From: Streptomyces sp. NRRL F-525
Lineage (GTDB): Bacteria > Actinomycetota > Actinomycetes > Streptomycetales > Streptomycetaceae
Length of the DNA stretch: 64,000 nucleotides
Reading direction: 5' to 3'
Assembly: GCF_000716605.1 (NCBI RefSeq)
Contig: NZ_JNXE01000029.1
Location: 1-64,000, forward strand
This document shows, in pieces, positions 35,798 to 43,782 of this stretch. The notes below the pieces were generated by a model. That model was not told the DNA's origin, made no database searches, and worked only from the letters and a program-made list of their open reading frames with translations. Position numbers and translations under genes: made by a program. Within the stretch, counting starts at the first letter, position 1. Every line of letters starts with the position of its first letter.

Positions 35798-36505
35798 ATG
35801 CGTGGTCTGCCCGCACGGCGCGTCGCGTCCTCCGTGCTCTGTGCCACTGTCCTGATCGGAATCGCCGGCCCCGCGGCCGTCGCCGCCGACAACGACTCGG
35901 CGCGGAAGCACGTCCACGCCGCGTCGAGCGCGCCGGTCCCCAACGCTGACGCGCTGCTCGCCCCGGTCAAGAGCCTCGGCGGCCTCGGCAGCGTGCTCAC
36001 CCCCGTCACCGACCTGCTGACCCAGGCGCTCAAGGCCGACAACGGCCAGCTCTCCGCCGACCAGGCGAAGACGCTGGGCGACGCGGTCACCGCGGCCGTC
36101 GCCAAGATCACCGCGGCGGCGCCGGCCGCACCGGCGGTCCCCGCAGCGCCTGCCGTGCCCGCCGCCCCAGCGGTTCCCGCCGTGCCCGCGCTGCCCTCGC
36201 TCAAGAGCGCCGACGACTCCAAGGCCAAGGCGCCCGCCGACCTCGCCGGTGACGCGCTCGCCTCCCTGCAGAAAGCGGTCGCCACGCTGCTCGCGGCGGT
36301 CACCTCCGGCGATGTCGCAGGCGTCGTCCCGGCGGTCACCGGTGTGGTGACGGGCCTCGTCAACGTGGTCGCGGCCACGCTGCTCGGCGGCGGTCTGCCC
36401 GCACCGAGCCTGCCCGGTCTGCCCGCGCTGCCGTCGCTGCCGTCGACGTCCTCGCTTCCGGCCGTGCCCGCGGTACCGGCGGTTCCGGCGGTTCCGGGCG
36501 TCTGA
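35798..36505 (+). CDS. Secreted Ala/Pro/Val-repeat protein, function unknown
   Basis: 235 residues. Signal peptide (MRGLPARRVASSVLCATVLI to AVAA), then two helical, Ala/Leu-rich blocks (VKSLGGLGSVLTPVTDLLTQ; DALASLQKAVATLLAAV) separated by a PAVPAAPAVPAAPAVPAVPA stretch and ending in a second run of PAVPAVPAVP. AAAGGAAA precedes the ATG. No catalytic motif and no Cys in the mature part. The repeats suggest an extended, wall-spanning or self-associating protein. Located between a chaplin and the tyrosinase operon. Confidence 0.75.
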   Translation: MRGLPARRVASSVLCATVLIGIAGPAAVAADNDSARKHVHAASSAPVPNADALLAPVKSLGGLGSVLTPVTDLLTQALKADNGQLSADQAKTLGDAVTAAVAKITAAAPAAPAVPAAPAVPAAPAVPAVPALPSLKSADDSKAKAPADLAGDALASLQKAVATLLAAVTSGDVAGVVPAVTGVVTGLVNVVAATLLGGGLPAPSLPGLPALPSLPSTSSLPAVPAVPAVPAVPGV

Positions 36506-36558
36506 CGCGAGCAGCCGCAAGGCAGTCGTAGAGCAGTAGTAGAGCAGTCGTAGAACGG

Positions 36559-36602
36559 CCGTCGGGCCGGTCCCTTTACGGGGGCCGGCCCGACGGTCTT
36601 TC
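36559..36602 (+). terminator. Terminator after the Ala/Pro/Val-repeat protein gene
   Basis: A 12-bp perfect outer stem (36559-36570 with 36585-36596) extended inward by TCCC/GGGG pairs, followed by TCTTT. Confidence 0.8.
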
Positions 36603-36772
36603 CGGTTCCACGGCCTTTTCATATGAGGATGGGAAACGCCGATGAGACACACACCGCATTCGGGTGGGCAGCAGAAAGTTTCTGCGCACGGGGTTTCCGC
36701 CCCGGCCGGAACTCGTTACACACGGCGACAGAATTCGCTCTGGTGACATGAGTTGCCGAAGAAAGGAACACG

Positions 36773-37063
36773 ATGAAGTCCCTGAAGGCTGCCGCTGTCG
36801 TTGCCGGGTCCCTCGCCATCGCCGGTGCCGCCGCGCCCGCGTTCGCCTACAGCCCCGCCGACGTGACGCCCACCAGCCTCACCGGCGCCGTCAACACCCT
36901 CACCAGTGGTCAGCTCCAGCCCGCCGACGTGATGCCGCTGCAGCACCAGTCGGACGCGCTCGACACCGAGAACAAGGGCTCCGCGCTCAACACCCTCAAG
37001 GGTGCGACCGCCGCGCTGAACCAGCACAACCCGCTGCTCGGTGGTCTGCCGCTGCAGAGCTGA
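36773..37063 (+). CDS. Small secreted protein, function unknown
   Basis: 96 residues. Clear signal peptide (MKSLKAAAVVAGSLAIAGAA, cleaved after AFA) leaving about 70 residues starting YSPADVTPTSLTGAVNTLTS. The mature part is Leu/Asn/Gln-rich, without Cys, and ends NPLLGGLPLQS. GAAAGGA lies seven bases upstream. Codon use and signal peptide resemble the chaplins and rodlins, but no chaplin or rodlin motif is present. I recognise no family. Confidence 0.75.
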   Translation: MKSLKAAAVVAGSLAIAGAAAPAFAYSPADVTPTSLTGAVNTLTSGQLQPADVMPLQHQSDALDTENKGSALNTLKGATAALNQHNPLLGGLPLQS

Positions 37064-37190
37064 GTCTCTCCGGTGGTGTTCGAGGGGCGTCGCGAGGCGT
37101 CCCTCGTTCGTGTGGCGGGGTGCCCGCGCCATCGGCCGGACGGGTGAGAACGCGTCCGGTGGCCTTCCGGCCCGTCGATAAGGTCGCGCG

Positions 37191-37688
37191 GTGACCTCAA
37201 CCTCAAGCGAAACGCGCCCCTTCCGCGTCGCCGACCTCGGTACCCTCGTCGTCCTGGCGTGGAGCGGCGAGGCCCCCGACGGGGACATGCCCTACCTCCT
37301 CGCCTACACCCTGGGCGACGCCGCGGACGGCCCCGAGGCCGCCACCGCCGCCGTGGAACGGCTGCTGACCGACAACGGGCTCCCGGTCGGCGGCAACGTC
37401 GTCGACGGCGCCAGCAAGCCCAGCCTGCCGATCACCATGCTCGTCGAGTCCGGGCAGGCCGTCCTCAACATGCCGCAGCTCAACGCCCAGTGCGTGCCGC
37501 CGCCCGAGTGGCTCGCGGCCGTCGGCGAACGCGGCTTCGCCTACCTGGTGTTCACCACCCGCCCCTGGCCCGAGGCCGAGCCGGGCAAGCCCGTCACCCC
37601 CGAGGCGCTGGCCGAGTTCGCCGGCTCCGAGGACACCCTGAACGCCGCCGCGCACATCATCCTGCCCGCCCGCAGCCTGCGCGGCTGA
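37191..37688 (+). CDS. DUF5949-type conserved protein
   Basis: 165 residues, GTG start, no signal peptide or membrane helix. The sequence (LGTLVVLAWSGEAPDGDMPY, PITMLVESGQAVLNMPQL, YLVFTTRPWPEAEPG) matches my recollection of the actinobacterial DUF5949 family, function unknown. A soluble cytoplasmic protein in the middle of a run of secreted-protein genes. Confidence 0.7.
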   Translation: MTSTSSETRPFRVADLGTLVVLAWSGEAPDGDMPYLLAYTLGDAADGPEAATAAVERLLTDNGLPVGGNVVDGASKPSLPITMLVESGQAVLNMPQLNAQCVPPPEWLAAVGERGFAYLVFTTRPWPEAEPGKPVTPEALAEFAGSEDTLNAAAHIILPARSLRG

Positions 37689-37876
37689 CGACCGGACAGC
37701 GGGCGGGAATTGCCGGTTCCGGCCCGCTGACGGGAAGCAACTTCCGGCCCGCCGACGGGAATTCCGGAAAGCTGACTACTACGGCACCCGGGGGAATCTT
37801 GAACTGATGCGCTGCCCGGCCTCGTTACCCGGTCAGCACGCAGAGCCTCCGAATTCCGAAAGGGACCGTACTCGAG

Positions 37877-38395
37877 ATGAAGTCGACCACCCGAGGAACC
37901 ATCGCCGCCGTCATCACGGCCGTGGCGGCCGCGACCGGCGCCGCCGTCGCGACCCCTGCCGCCGCGATCGGCACGGTCCCCGTACCCGTGCCGCTCGAGG
38001 GCGCGGAGAGCGCCCTCGGCATGGAACTCCCCAAGCTGGGCGGGGAGGTGCCCGTGCCCATGCCGGGCTCGCCCGAGGGCCCGCGGTACGTCGAGGGCCG
38101 GCTCATCCCGGAGCGGGCCGTGCCCCAACTCCCGGTCCACGGCGGCCTGCCCGGCCTCGGCCTGCGCGCTCCGCTGCCGCACGTCCTCGGCGACGGCTTC
38201 GACCACGTCGGCGTCAGCACGCCCGCCTCCGACCTGCGCACGATGGCCCCCGGCCTGGCGCTGGACGTGCCGCTGACCCCGCCCAACCCCGACAACTTCG
38301 GCCTCCCGGACCTGAAGGCGCCCCAGCTGGGCGTCCTGGCCCCGGTGCTGCAGACCGTGCCGGGCGCGGACCTGGTCACGGGCGCCGGCCTCTAG
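37877..38395 (+). CDS. Secreted Pro/Leu-rich protein, function unknown
   Basis: 172 residues. Signal peptide (MKSTTRGTIAAVITAVAAAT to AAA), mature part beginning IGTVPVPVPLEGAESALG, rich in Pro, Leu and Gly with a LIPERAVPQLPVHGGLPGLG segment and no Cys. GAAAGG lies ten bases before the ATG. No recognised domain. Third of three unrelated small secreted proteins between chaplin and tyrosinase. Confidence 0.72.
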   Translation: MKSTTRGTIAAVITAVAAATGAAVATPAAAIGTVPVPVPLEGAESALGMELPKLGGEVPVPMPGSPEGPRYVEGRLIPERAVPQLPVHGGLPGLGLRAPLPHVLGDGFDHVGVSTPASDLRTMAPGLALDVPLTPPNPDNFGLPDLKAPQLGVLAPVLQTVPGADLVTGAGL

Positions 38396-38442
38396 GACGT
38401 AGCGCGGGAAGAACGAAGGCGGCCGCAGGGCCGGAGCGGACG

Positions 38443-38475
38443 AGGGCCCGGGTGGTGCGACCCGGGCCCTTCTGT
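38443..38475 (+). terminator. Terminator before the tyrosinase operon
   Basis: A perfect 11-bp stem (38443-38453 with 38460-38470), 6-nt loop, then TCTGTC, 48 nt after the preceding stop. Confidence 0.8.
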
Positions 38476-38561
38476 CTGCCCGAGCCCTGCGGAGGGTGAC
38501 CGCACGGGCCGCCGGACGGTTAGCCCCTCGAACGAGCCGTACCGGACGAGGGAGTTGGGCC

Positions 38562-38996
38562 ATGAGCGTGAGCGTCGGTGGAGTACCCGTGGGCCGGGAG
38601 CCGGTCAGACCCGGGCCGGTGCGCAGGACGCGGCGGGAGGCGCTGCGCGGGGCGTTCGGTGCCGTGCTCGCCGTGGCCCTTGTGCCCGTCGTCGCGGCCT
38701 CGCGGCCCACGCGCTCCGGCGAGGACCCCGGGGACACCGCCTTCGACGAGACGTACCGGGGCCGTCGTATCCACGGCGTGCTGAAGGACGGGTGGCAGGT
38801 CACGGTGGACGGCCGGCCGCTGCATCTGATGCGGCGCGCGGACGGCACCTGGCTGAGCATGGTCGACCACTACCGCTCGTACCCGACGGCGCTGGAGGCG
38901 ACCCGCGCGGCGGTCGACGAGCTGAGCCCGGGCCGGGAGTTGAGCGAGGCGAAGGGTCCGATGCACATGGGGGGAGACCATGGCGTACACGCGTAA
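38562..38996 (+). CDS. melD1: Tyrosinase copper chaperone/cofactor
   Basis: 144 residues, MelC1 family. A twin-arginine-like N-terminus (RRTRREALRGAFGAVLAVAL) is followed by the cofactor domain: FDETYRGRRIHGV, WQVTVDGRPLHLMRRADGTW and MVDHYRSYPTALEATRAAVDEL. It carries copper to apo-tyrosinase and pilots it through the Tat pathway. The C-terminus ends HMGGDHGVHA, a His-rich tail that could help copper handling. GAGGGAG precedes the ATG, and the gene overlaps the tyrosinase by 17 nt. MelC1 would be an equally fair name; melD is chosen from gene order. Confidence 0.88.
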   Translation: MSVSVGGVPVGREPVRPGPVRRTRREALRGAFGAVLAVALVPVVAASRPTRSGEDPGDTAFDETYRGRRIHGVLKDGWQVTVDGRPLHLMRRADGTWLSMVDHYRSYPTALEATRAAVDELSPGRELSEAKGPMHMGGDHGVHA

Positions 38997-39846
38997 GGAC
39001 GTCAGCACGCTCACGAGCGCCGAGAAGCGGCGGTTCGTGGCGGCGCTGCTGGAGGTCAAACGGCGGGGCGAGTACGACGAGTTCGTGCGCACGCACGTCG
39101 AGTTCTTCGTGCCCGACGGGGAGTACGGACTGCGCTCGGCGCACATGGCGCCCTCCTTCCTGCCCTGGCACCGGCAGTTCCTGCTGGACCTGGAGCGGGC
39201 GCTGCGCCGGGTCGACTCCTCGGTGACGGTGCCCTATTGGGACTGGACGCGCGAGCGCTCCGCGACCTCCACGCCCTGGACCAAGGACCTGCTCGGCGGC
39301 ACCGGGCGGCGCTCCGACCACCAGGTGACGACCGGGCCGTTCGCCTACGCGGCGGGCAAGTGGAAGCTCACGGAGAACATCACCGACGAGCCGTACCTCA
39401 CAAGGGACTTGGGCCGAGCGGGCGCCCCCATCGAGCTGCCGACGAAGAGCGACCTGGACGGGGCGCTCGCCGATCCCGTCTACGACGTCTCGCCCTGGGA
39501 CTCGACCTGCCGCACCGGGTTCCGCAACCGGCTCGAAGGGTGGGGCACCGGGGCCGGCAGCGCGTCCTGGCGCAACCACAACCGGGTCCACAAGTGGGTC
39601 GGCGGCGTGATGCTCGGCGGCGCGTCCGTCAACGACCCCGTGTTCTGGCTGCACCACGCCTTCATCGACCTGCAGTGGTCGCGCTGGCAGAGCAGGCACC
39701 GCGGCGCCCGCTACCTTCCGGCGAAGCCGCCGGGCGCGGGCGACGACCAGGAGGGGCGGGTCGTGGCACGGCAGGAGCGGCTGCCGCCGTGGGATGTGAC
39801 GCCGGAGCAGCTGGAGGACGTCAGCACCATCTATCGGTACGGCTGA
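38980..39846 (+). CDS. melD2: Tyrosinase (monophenol/diphenol oxidase)
   Basis: 288 residues, type 3 copper protein. CuA ligands His39, His55 and His64 (RTHVEF, SAHMAPSFLPWHRQF) and CuB ligands His200, His204 and His226 (NHNRVHKWVGG, FWLHHAFIDLQW) are all present at the spacing of Streptomyces tyrosinases. It oxidises tyrosine and other phenols to quinones, giving melanin and possibly cross-links. No signal peptide of its own; export is expected as a complex with the chaperone coded immediately upstream and overlapping. Confidence 0.95.
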   Translation: MAYTRKDVSTLTSAEKRRFVAALLEVKRRGEYDEFVRTHVEFFVPDGEYGLRSAHMAPSFLPWHRQFLLDLERALRRVDSSVTVPYWDWTRERSATSTPWTKDLLGGTGRRSDHQVTTGPFAYAAGKWKLTENITDEPYLTRDLGRAGAPIELPTKSDLDGALADPVYDVSPWDSTCRTGFRNRLEGWGTGAGSASWRNHNRVHKWVGGVMLGGASVNDPVFWLHHAFIDLQWSRWQSRHRGARYLPAKPPGAGDDQEGRVVARQERLPPWDVTPEQLEDVSTIYRYG

Positions 39847-39864
39847 CCGGCCGCGGACATGGGG

Positions 39865-39898
39865 AGAGCCCCGGCGCCTGAGGTGCCGGGGCTCTTCG
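39865..39898. terminator. Bidirectional terminator between tyrosinase and chaplin
   Basis: An 11-bp perfect stem (39865-39875 with 39885-39895) followed by TCG; it lies between the convergent tyrosinase and chaplin genes. Confidence 0.8.
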
Positions 39899-39940
39899 CG
39901 TACGTCCGTCCGCGTGTGCGGTCGAAAGCGTGCGGTCGAA

Positions 39941-40240
39941 TCAGTGGCCGTAGCCGTTGCCGCCGTAGCCCGGGCCGGGGTGGCCGGGGTGGCCGTGGCC
40001 GCTCACGTTGGCGCAGGTGTTGCCGAAGGCCGGGTTCAGCAGGCCGATCACGCTGATGGTGTTGCCGCAGACGTTGACCGGGATGTGGACCGGGACCTGC
40101 ACGACGTTGCCCGACAGGACGCCGGGCGAACCGACGGCCGCACCCTGCGCGCCCGCGTCCGCCATGGCCAGGCCGGCGCCACCGAGCGCCACGGCACCCG
40201 TGCCGAGGGCGACGACGGCCACCTTCGCGATGCGAGACAT
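39941..40240 (-). CDS. chpG: Short chaplin with Gly/His/Pro tail
   Basis: 99 residues. Signal peptide (MSRIAKVAVVALGTGAVALG to AMA), one chaplin domain (GVLSGNVVQVPVHIPVNVCG, LLNPAFGNTCAN) and an added C-terminal tail GHGHPGHPGPGYGGNGYGH not found in other short chaplins of the window. ATG at 40240 is preferred over the GTG three bases upstream because AAAGGAG is then six bases away. The position beside the tyrosinase fits chpG. Confidence 0.92.
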   Translation of the reverse strand: MSRIAKVAVVALGTGAVALGGAGLAMADAGAQGAAVGSPGVLSGNVVQVPVHIPVNVCGNTISVIGLLNPAFGNTCANVSGHGHPGHPGPGYGGNGYGH

Positions 40241-40297
40241 CACGTTCTCCTTTGGTTCGATGAGTGCGGCGGCAGGACTCGCCGCCGCACTTGGAGT

Positions 40298-40325
40298 TCA
40301 ACGCGGCGGCGCAGGGCTGGTAACG
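40298..40325 (-). promoter_or_regulatory. Sigma-BldN-like promoter of the chaplin at 40240
   Basis: On the minus strand CGTTAC (40320-40325), exactly 16 nt, CGTTGA (40298-40303). This is the best match in the window to the recalled BldN consensus CGTAAC-16-CGTTGA, 58 nt upstream of the start. Confidence 0.65.
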
Positions 40326-40436
40326 GCGTGGACGTGGGGATCACTCTTTTTGAACACGACTTCGAGCGCCGGGCGCGGATGTTCGACGGGCGGAAATCCG
40401 GTGCCCCGACGGGTGGGTGTCCATTAACCTCCGGGC

Positions 40437-40982
40437 ATGGCAACCGACCAACTGTTCCGTCTGTTCGCCGAGCAGAACCGTGTGCGCGCCTTCGCGGCGG
40501 TGGCCCTGGGGGCCGAGACCTCCGAGCAGGTCGCCGAGGTGGCGGGGCTGACCCCGCGGGGCACGGCCGTCGCCCTGCTGCGGCTGCGCGAACAGGGCGT
40601 GGTGAAGACCATGGACGACGGTGAACTCCGCGTCGACTACGACCTGTTCAAGAAGCTGGCCCGCGAGGACGCCGAGCCGGCCGAGACCGGCCCGGTCACC
40701 GGCGACGAGCACACCGACATGATCCTGCGGACCTTCGTCCGGGGCGGCCGCCTCATCCGCCTCCCCGCCCAGTGGACCCGCAAGCAGGTGGTGCTCCAGC
40801 ACATCGCCGAGCAGACCTTCGCGCCGGGCGTCGAGTACCCCGAGCGCACGGTCAACGAGAAGCTGCGCGCCTGGTGCGACGAGGGCGAGGTCGACCATGT
40901 GACGCTCCGGCGCTACCTGGTGGATCTGCATCATTTGCGGCGGAGCGAGGGAATCTACCGGCGGCCGGCAGCGGCGGCCTGA
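40437..40982 (+). CDS. DUF2087-domain regulator-like protein
   Basis: 181 residues. N-terminal winged-helix-like segment (FAEQNRVRAFAAVALGAETS, VAEVAGLTPRGTAVALLRLR), then a C-terminal DUF2087 domain with LIRLPAQWTRKQVVLQHIAE, YPERTVNEKLRAW and HVTLRRYLVDLHHLRRSEGI. Such proteins are usually treated as small transcription regulators, ligand unknown. Monocistronic; convergent with the dehydrogenase gene. Confidence 0.85.
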   Translation: MATDQLFRLFAEQNRVRAFAAVALGAETSEQVAEVAGLTPRGTAVALLRLREQGVVKTMDDGELRVDYDLFKKLAREDAEPAETGPVTGDEHTDMILRTFVRGGRLIRLPAQWTRKQVVLQHIAEQTFAPGVEYPERTVNEKLRAWCDEGEVDHVTLRRYLVDLHHLRRSEGIYRRPAAAA

Positions 40983-41022
40983 CGCGCGGGTCCGGCGTCA
41001 ACCGCCGTACGGGCCTTGGGTT

Positions 41023-41982
41023 CTACGGCAGTTGCCGTACGGGCGAACCCGCGAGGTAGGCCTGGATGTTCTCGACCGCCTGGCTGTAGTACGTCGTGTA
41101 GTTGGCCCGCGACACATAGCCGAGGTGGGGTGTCGCGAGCAGGCGCGGGGCCGTGCGCATCGGGTGATCGGCGGGGAGGGGCTCGGTGTCGAAGACGTCG
41201 ATACCGGCGCCGGCGAACCGGCCCTCGCGCAGCGCGGCGAGCAGGGCGTCCTGGTCGACGATCGCCGCGCGTGAGGTGTTGATCAGGTACGCGGTGGGCT
41301 TGAGCAGGGCGAGTTCGGCGGGGCCGAGGAGACCGCGGGTGCGGTCGCCGAGGGCGAGATGGACCGAGACGAAGTCGCTGTCCGCGAGCAACTCCTCCTT
41401 GGACGCGGCGAGTTGTACGCCGACCTCGTCCGCGCGTTCCTCGGTGAGGTGCTGGCTCCACGCGGTGACGCGCATGCCGAAGGCCAGGCCCACCTGTGCG
41501 ACCCGGCCGCCGATCTTGCCGAGTCCGAGCAGCCCGAGGGTACGGCCGTGCAGGTCGGCGCCGACCGTCTGCTGCCAAGGGCCGCCGCCGCGCAGGGAGT
41601 TGGCCTCCTCGACGATTCCCCGGGCGAGGCCGAGCAGCAGCGCCCAGGTCAGTTCGACGGGCGGGGTCGAGGAGCTGGCCGTGCCGCACACGGTGACGCC
41701 GTGCGCCTTCGCGGCGGCGTAGTCGATGACCGTGTTGCGCATGCCGGAGGCGATCAGCAGCTTCAGGCGGGGGAGCCGGGCGAGGAGCGAGGCGGGGAAG
41801 GGGACGCGTTCGCGCAGGGTGACGATGATGTCGGCGGTGGCGAGGGCGGCGGCCAACTCGCCCTCGTCGTCGAGGTGTTCGCGCAGGCTCACGACCTCCA
41901 CGGTGTCCTTGAGCGGCGACCAGTCGGCTAGTTCGGTCGCCGCGTTCTGGTAGTCGTCGAGGACGACACAGCGCAGGGGCAC
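41023..41982 (-). CDS. D-isomer-specific 2-hydroxyacid dehydrogenase
   Basis: 319 residues. NAD-binding motif GLLGLGKIGGRVAQVGLAFG, catalytic Arg in INTSRAAIVD, Glu in FDTEPLP and His in TPHLGYVSR, the standard triad of the family. Cytoplasmic. Substrate is unknown; phosphoglycerate dehydrogenase-like or glyoxylate reductase-like activity is possible. Downstream of the APC permease on the same strand with a 40-nt gap, so they may be co-transcribed. Confidence 0.9.
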   Translation of the reverse strand: MPLRCVVLDDYQNAATELADWSPLKDTVEVVSLREHLDDEGELAAALATADIIVTLRERVPFPASLLARLPRLKLLIASGMRNTVIDYAAAKAHGVTVCGTASSSTPPVELTWALLLGLARGIVEEANSLRGGGPWQQTVGADLHGRTLGLLGLGKIGGRVAQVGLAFGMRVTAWSQHLTEERADEVGVQLAASKEELLADSDFVSVHLALGDRTRGLLGPAELALLKPTAYLINTSRAAIVDQDALLAALREGRFAGAGIDVFDTEPLPADHPMRTAPRLLATPHLGYVSRANYTTYYSQAVENIQAYLAGSPVRQLP

Positions 41983-42022
41983 GGCAGTTCCTTGGGTAGG
42001 TTCCCGGTGATCGTCCGGAACG

Positions 42023-43561
42023 CTACTCCTTCGCGAGCGAGACCGAGTTGGCCGTCCGGGTCGGCTTGCCCAGGGCCCAGAAGAGGACGCCGAGGAGCAT
42101 GAAGCCGATGAGCGGGACGAGTTCCGTCAGCAGGTACTGCCCGCGCTCCCCCTCGGTCCAGCCGTCCGGGGCGTAGTCGGCGCCGAACCAGTGGTCGCCC
42201 GCACCGGGCGCGACCAGCTGCACACTCGCGAACACGATGAGCGCGGTGAGTACCACGCTGAGCAGGATGGGGAGGGGCGCCTTGTAGGGGCGGGGGACGT
42301 CCGGGGCCTTGTAACGCAGTACCGCGAGTGCCGGGAAGATGCCCAAGTAGCTGACCAGCGTGGTGGACACGGCGAGACCGAGGACGGCGCCGAAGAGTTT
42401 CGCCGCGCTGCCGTTGGTGAGCTGGTGGGCCAGGACCAGGACGAGGGTCGAGACCAGGCCGCTGAGGATGTTGACCCGGACCGGAGTGCCGAAGCGGCTG
42501 GAGATGACGCCGAGGAAGCGGGGCGCGGCGCCGTCGTAGCCGGAGACGGCGAGGGCGCGGTCGGAGCCCATGACCCAGGTGACGCCGGAGGACAGCACCG
42601 TGAGGATGAACAGCACCGCGGCGATGTCCCCGAGCAACGTGCCCGCGCCGCTGCTGGTGACGGTGCCGTCGGCGGCCACGTCACCGCCGTAGACGGTGAA
42701 GACCTGGCGGATCGCGTCCAGGAAGCCGCCGAGGCCGGTGATGGCCTTGACCGGGAGGACGAGGAGGATGCCGAGGATGGGGAGGGCGTAGAGGAGGACG
42801 GCGAGGCCGGCGCTGCGGAAGATCGCGAAGGGGACGTCCTTCTGGGCGTCGGTCATCTCGTCGCCGGCGGTGTTGGGGAGTTCGAAGCCGACGTAGTTGA
42901 ACATCAGGACGGGGACCAGGCCGACGAAGCCCGCGTAGGTCGGGGAGAAGTCGCCGGGGCCGAAGCCGTGCAGGCCGTGCTTGATGCCGTAGATGACGAC
43001 GGTGATCGTGAAGAGGCCGAGGAGGACGAAGCGGCTCCAGGCGCCGATGGTGGGGATCCACTTGCCGACGTCGAAGGAGAGGATCGCGGCGAGGACGCCG
43101 ACCCAGATGAAGACGAGGGCGAAGACGTAGAAGGCGGGGGTGCTGAGGTCCTTGCCGTCGTTGAAGAACGTGGTGAACGCCGTGACGGCGGAGACGGCGA
43201 GGGTGCCGCCGAGCCAGACCGGGTTGGTGATCCAGTACAGGAAGTTGTTGACGGCGCCCGCGAGGCGGCCGAAGGCCCGGCTGGTCCAGATGTACGGGCC
43301 GCCCTCCTCGGGGAACGCGGCGCCGAGCTCCGCGATCAGCAGCGCGGAGGGGATGAAGAACACCGCGGCCAGGATGATGAGCCAGGTGAACGCCTCGGCG
43401 CCGGACGAGGCGACCGTGCCGATCGTGTCCACGCCGACGATCGTGCAGAGCAGGAAGAACAGGATGTCGAAACGGCCGAAGTGCTTGCGCAGCTTCTGCC
43501 GTTCCGTCTGAGCGGCGGTCGGCGTGTCGGCCGGCTCGGAGGCGATCTGACCAGCGGCCAC
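42023..43561 (-). CDS. APC-superfamily amino acid permease
   Basis: 512 residues, about 12 membrane helices. FDILFFLLCTIVGVDTIGTV opens the first helix, ELGAAFPEEGGPYIW and FNYVGFELPNTAGDEMTDAQ are characteristic of glutamate/GABA-type APC transporters. GTG at 43561 has AGGAG six bases upstream; the frame extends further upstream without a good ribosome binding site. Substrate not decidable. Confidence 0.87.
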   Translation of the reverse strand: MAAGQIASEPADTPTAAQTERQKLRKHFGRFDILFFLLCTIVGVDTIGTVASSGAEAFTWLIILAAVFFIPSALLIAELGAAFPEEGGPYIWTSRAFGRLAGAVNNFLYWITNPVWLGGTLAVSAVTAFTTFFNDGKDLSTPAFYVFALVFIWVGVLAAILSFDVGKWIPTIGAWSRFVLLGLFTITVVIYGIKHGLHGFGPGDFSPTYAGFVGLVPVLMFNYVGFELPNTAGDEMTDAQKDVPFAIFRSAGLAVLLYALPILGILLVLPVKAITGLGGFLDAIRQVFTVYGGDVAADGTVTSSGAGTLLGDIAAVLFILTVLSSGVTWVMGSDRALAVSGYDGAAPRFLGVISSRFGTPVRVNILSGLVSTLVLVLAHQLTNGSAAKLFGAVLGLAVSTTLVSYLGIFPALAVLRYKAPDVPRPYKAPLPILLSVVLTALIVFASVQLVAPGAGDHWFGADYAPDGWTEGERGQYLLTELVPLIGFMLLGVLFWALGKPTRTANSVSLAKE

Positions 43562-43723
43562 CGGGGCTCCTGCGGGGTAGTGGGGAGGGGCGGGATTCGG
43601 CCAATGATCCGGCGCCCTTGCGATGTCCCACAAGTGTTCGGGTGCAATTCTTGACCATTACGTATCCACCCGGACGTAACGGAAACCGTGCCGAAATGTG
43701 GCGGCCGATTTGGTGCGTGACGG

Positions 43724-43778
43724 CGACCGCGCCAGGCGCCCGGTGAACGGGCGGTTCACCGGGCGCCTGGCGCGGTCG
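43724..43778. terminator. Terminator of the rfbA-rfbB unit
   Basis: A perfect 25-bp inverted repeat (43724-43748 with 43754-43778) with a 5-nt centre, ending five bases from the rfbB stop on the minus strand. It is the longest perfect stem seen in the window. Confidence 0.88.
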
Positions 43779-43782
43779 TAGG

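Noticed and set aside
36773..37063. Small secreted protein considered as a divergent chaplin
   Set aside because: It lacks GVLSGN, VNVCGN and FGNTC motifs and has no Cys in the mature part.
42191..43654. 487-codon plus-strand frame opposite the APC permease
   Set aside because: Acidic Gly/Glu/Asp-rich shadow of a clear 12-helix transporter on the other strand.
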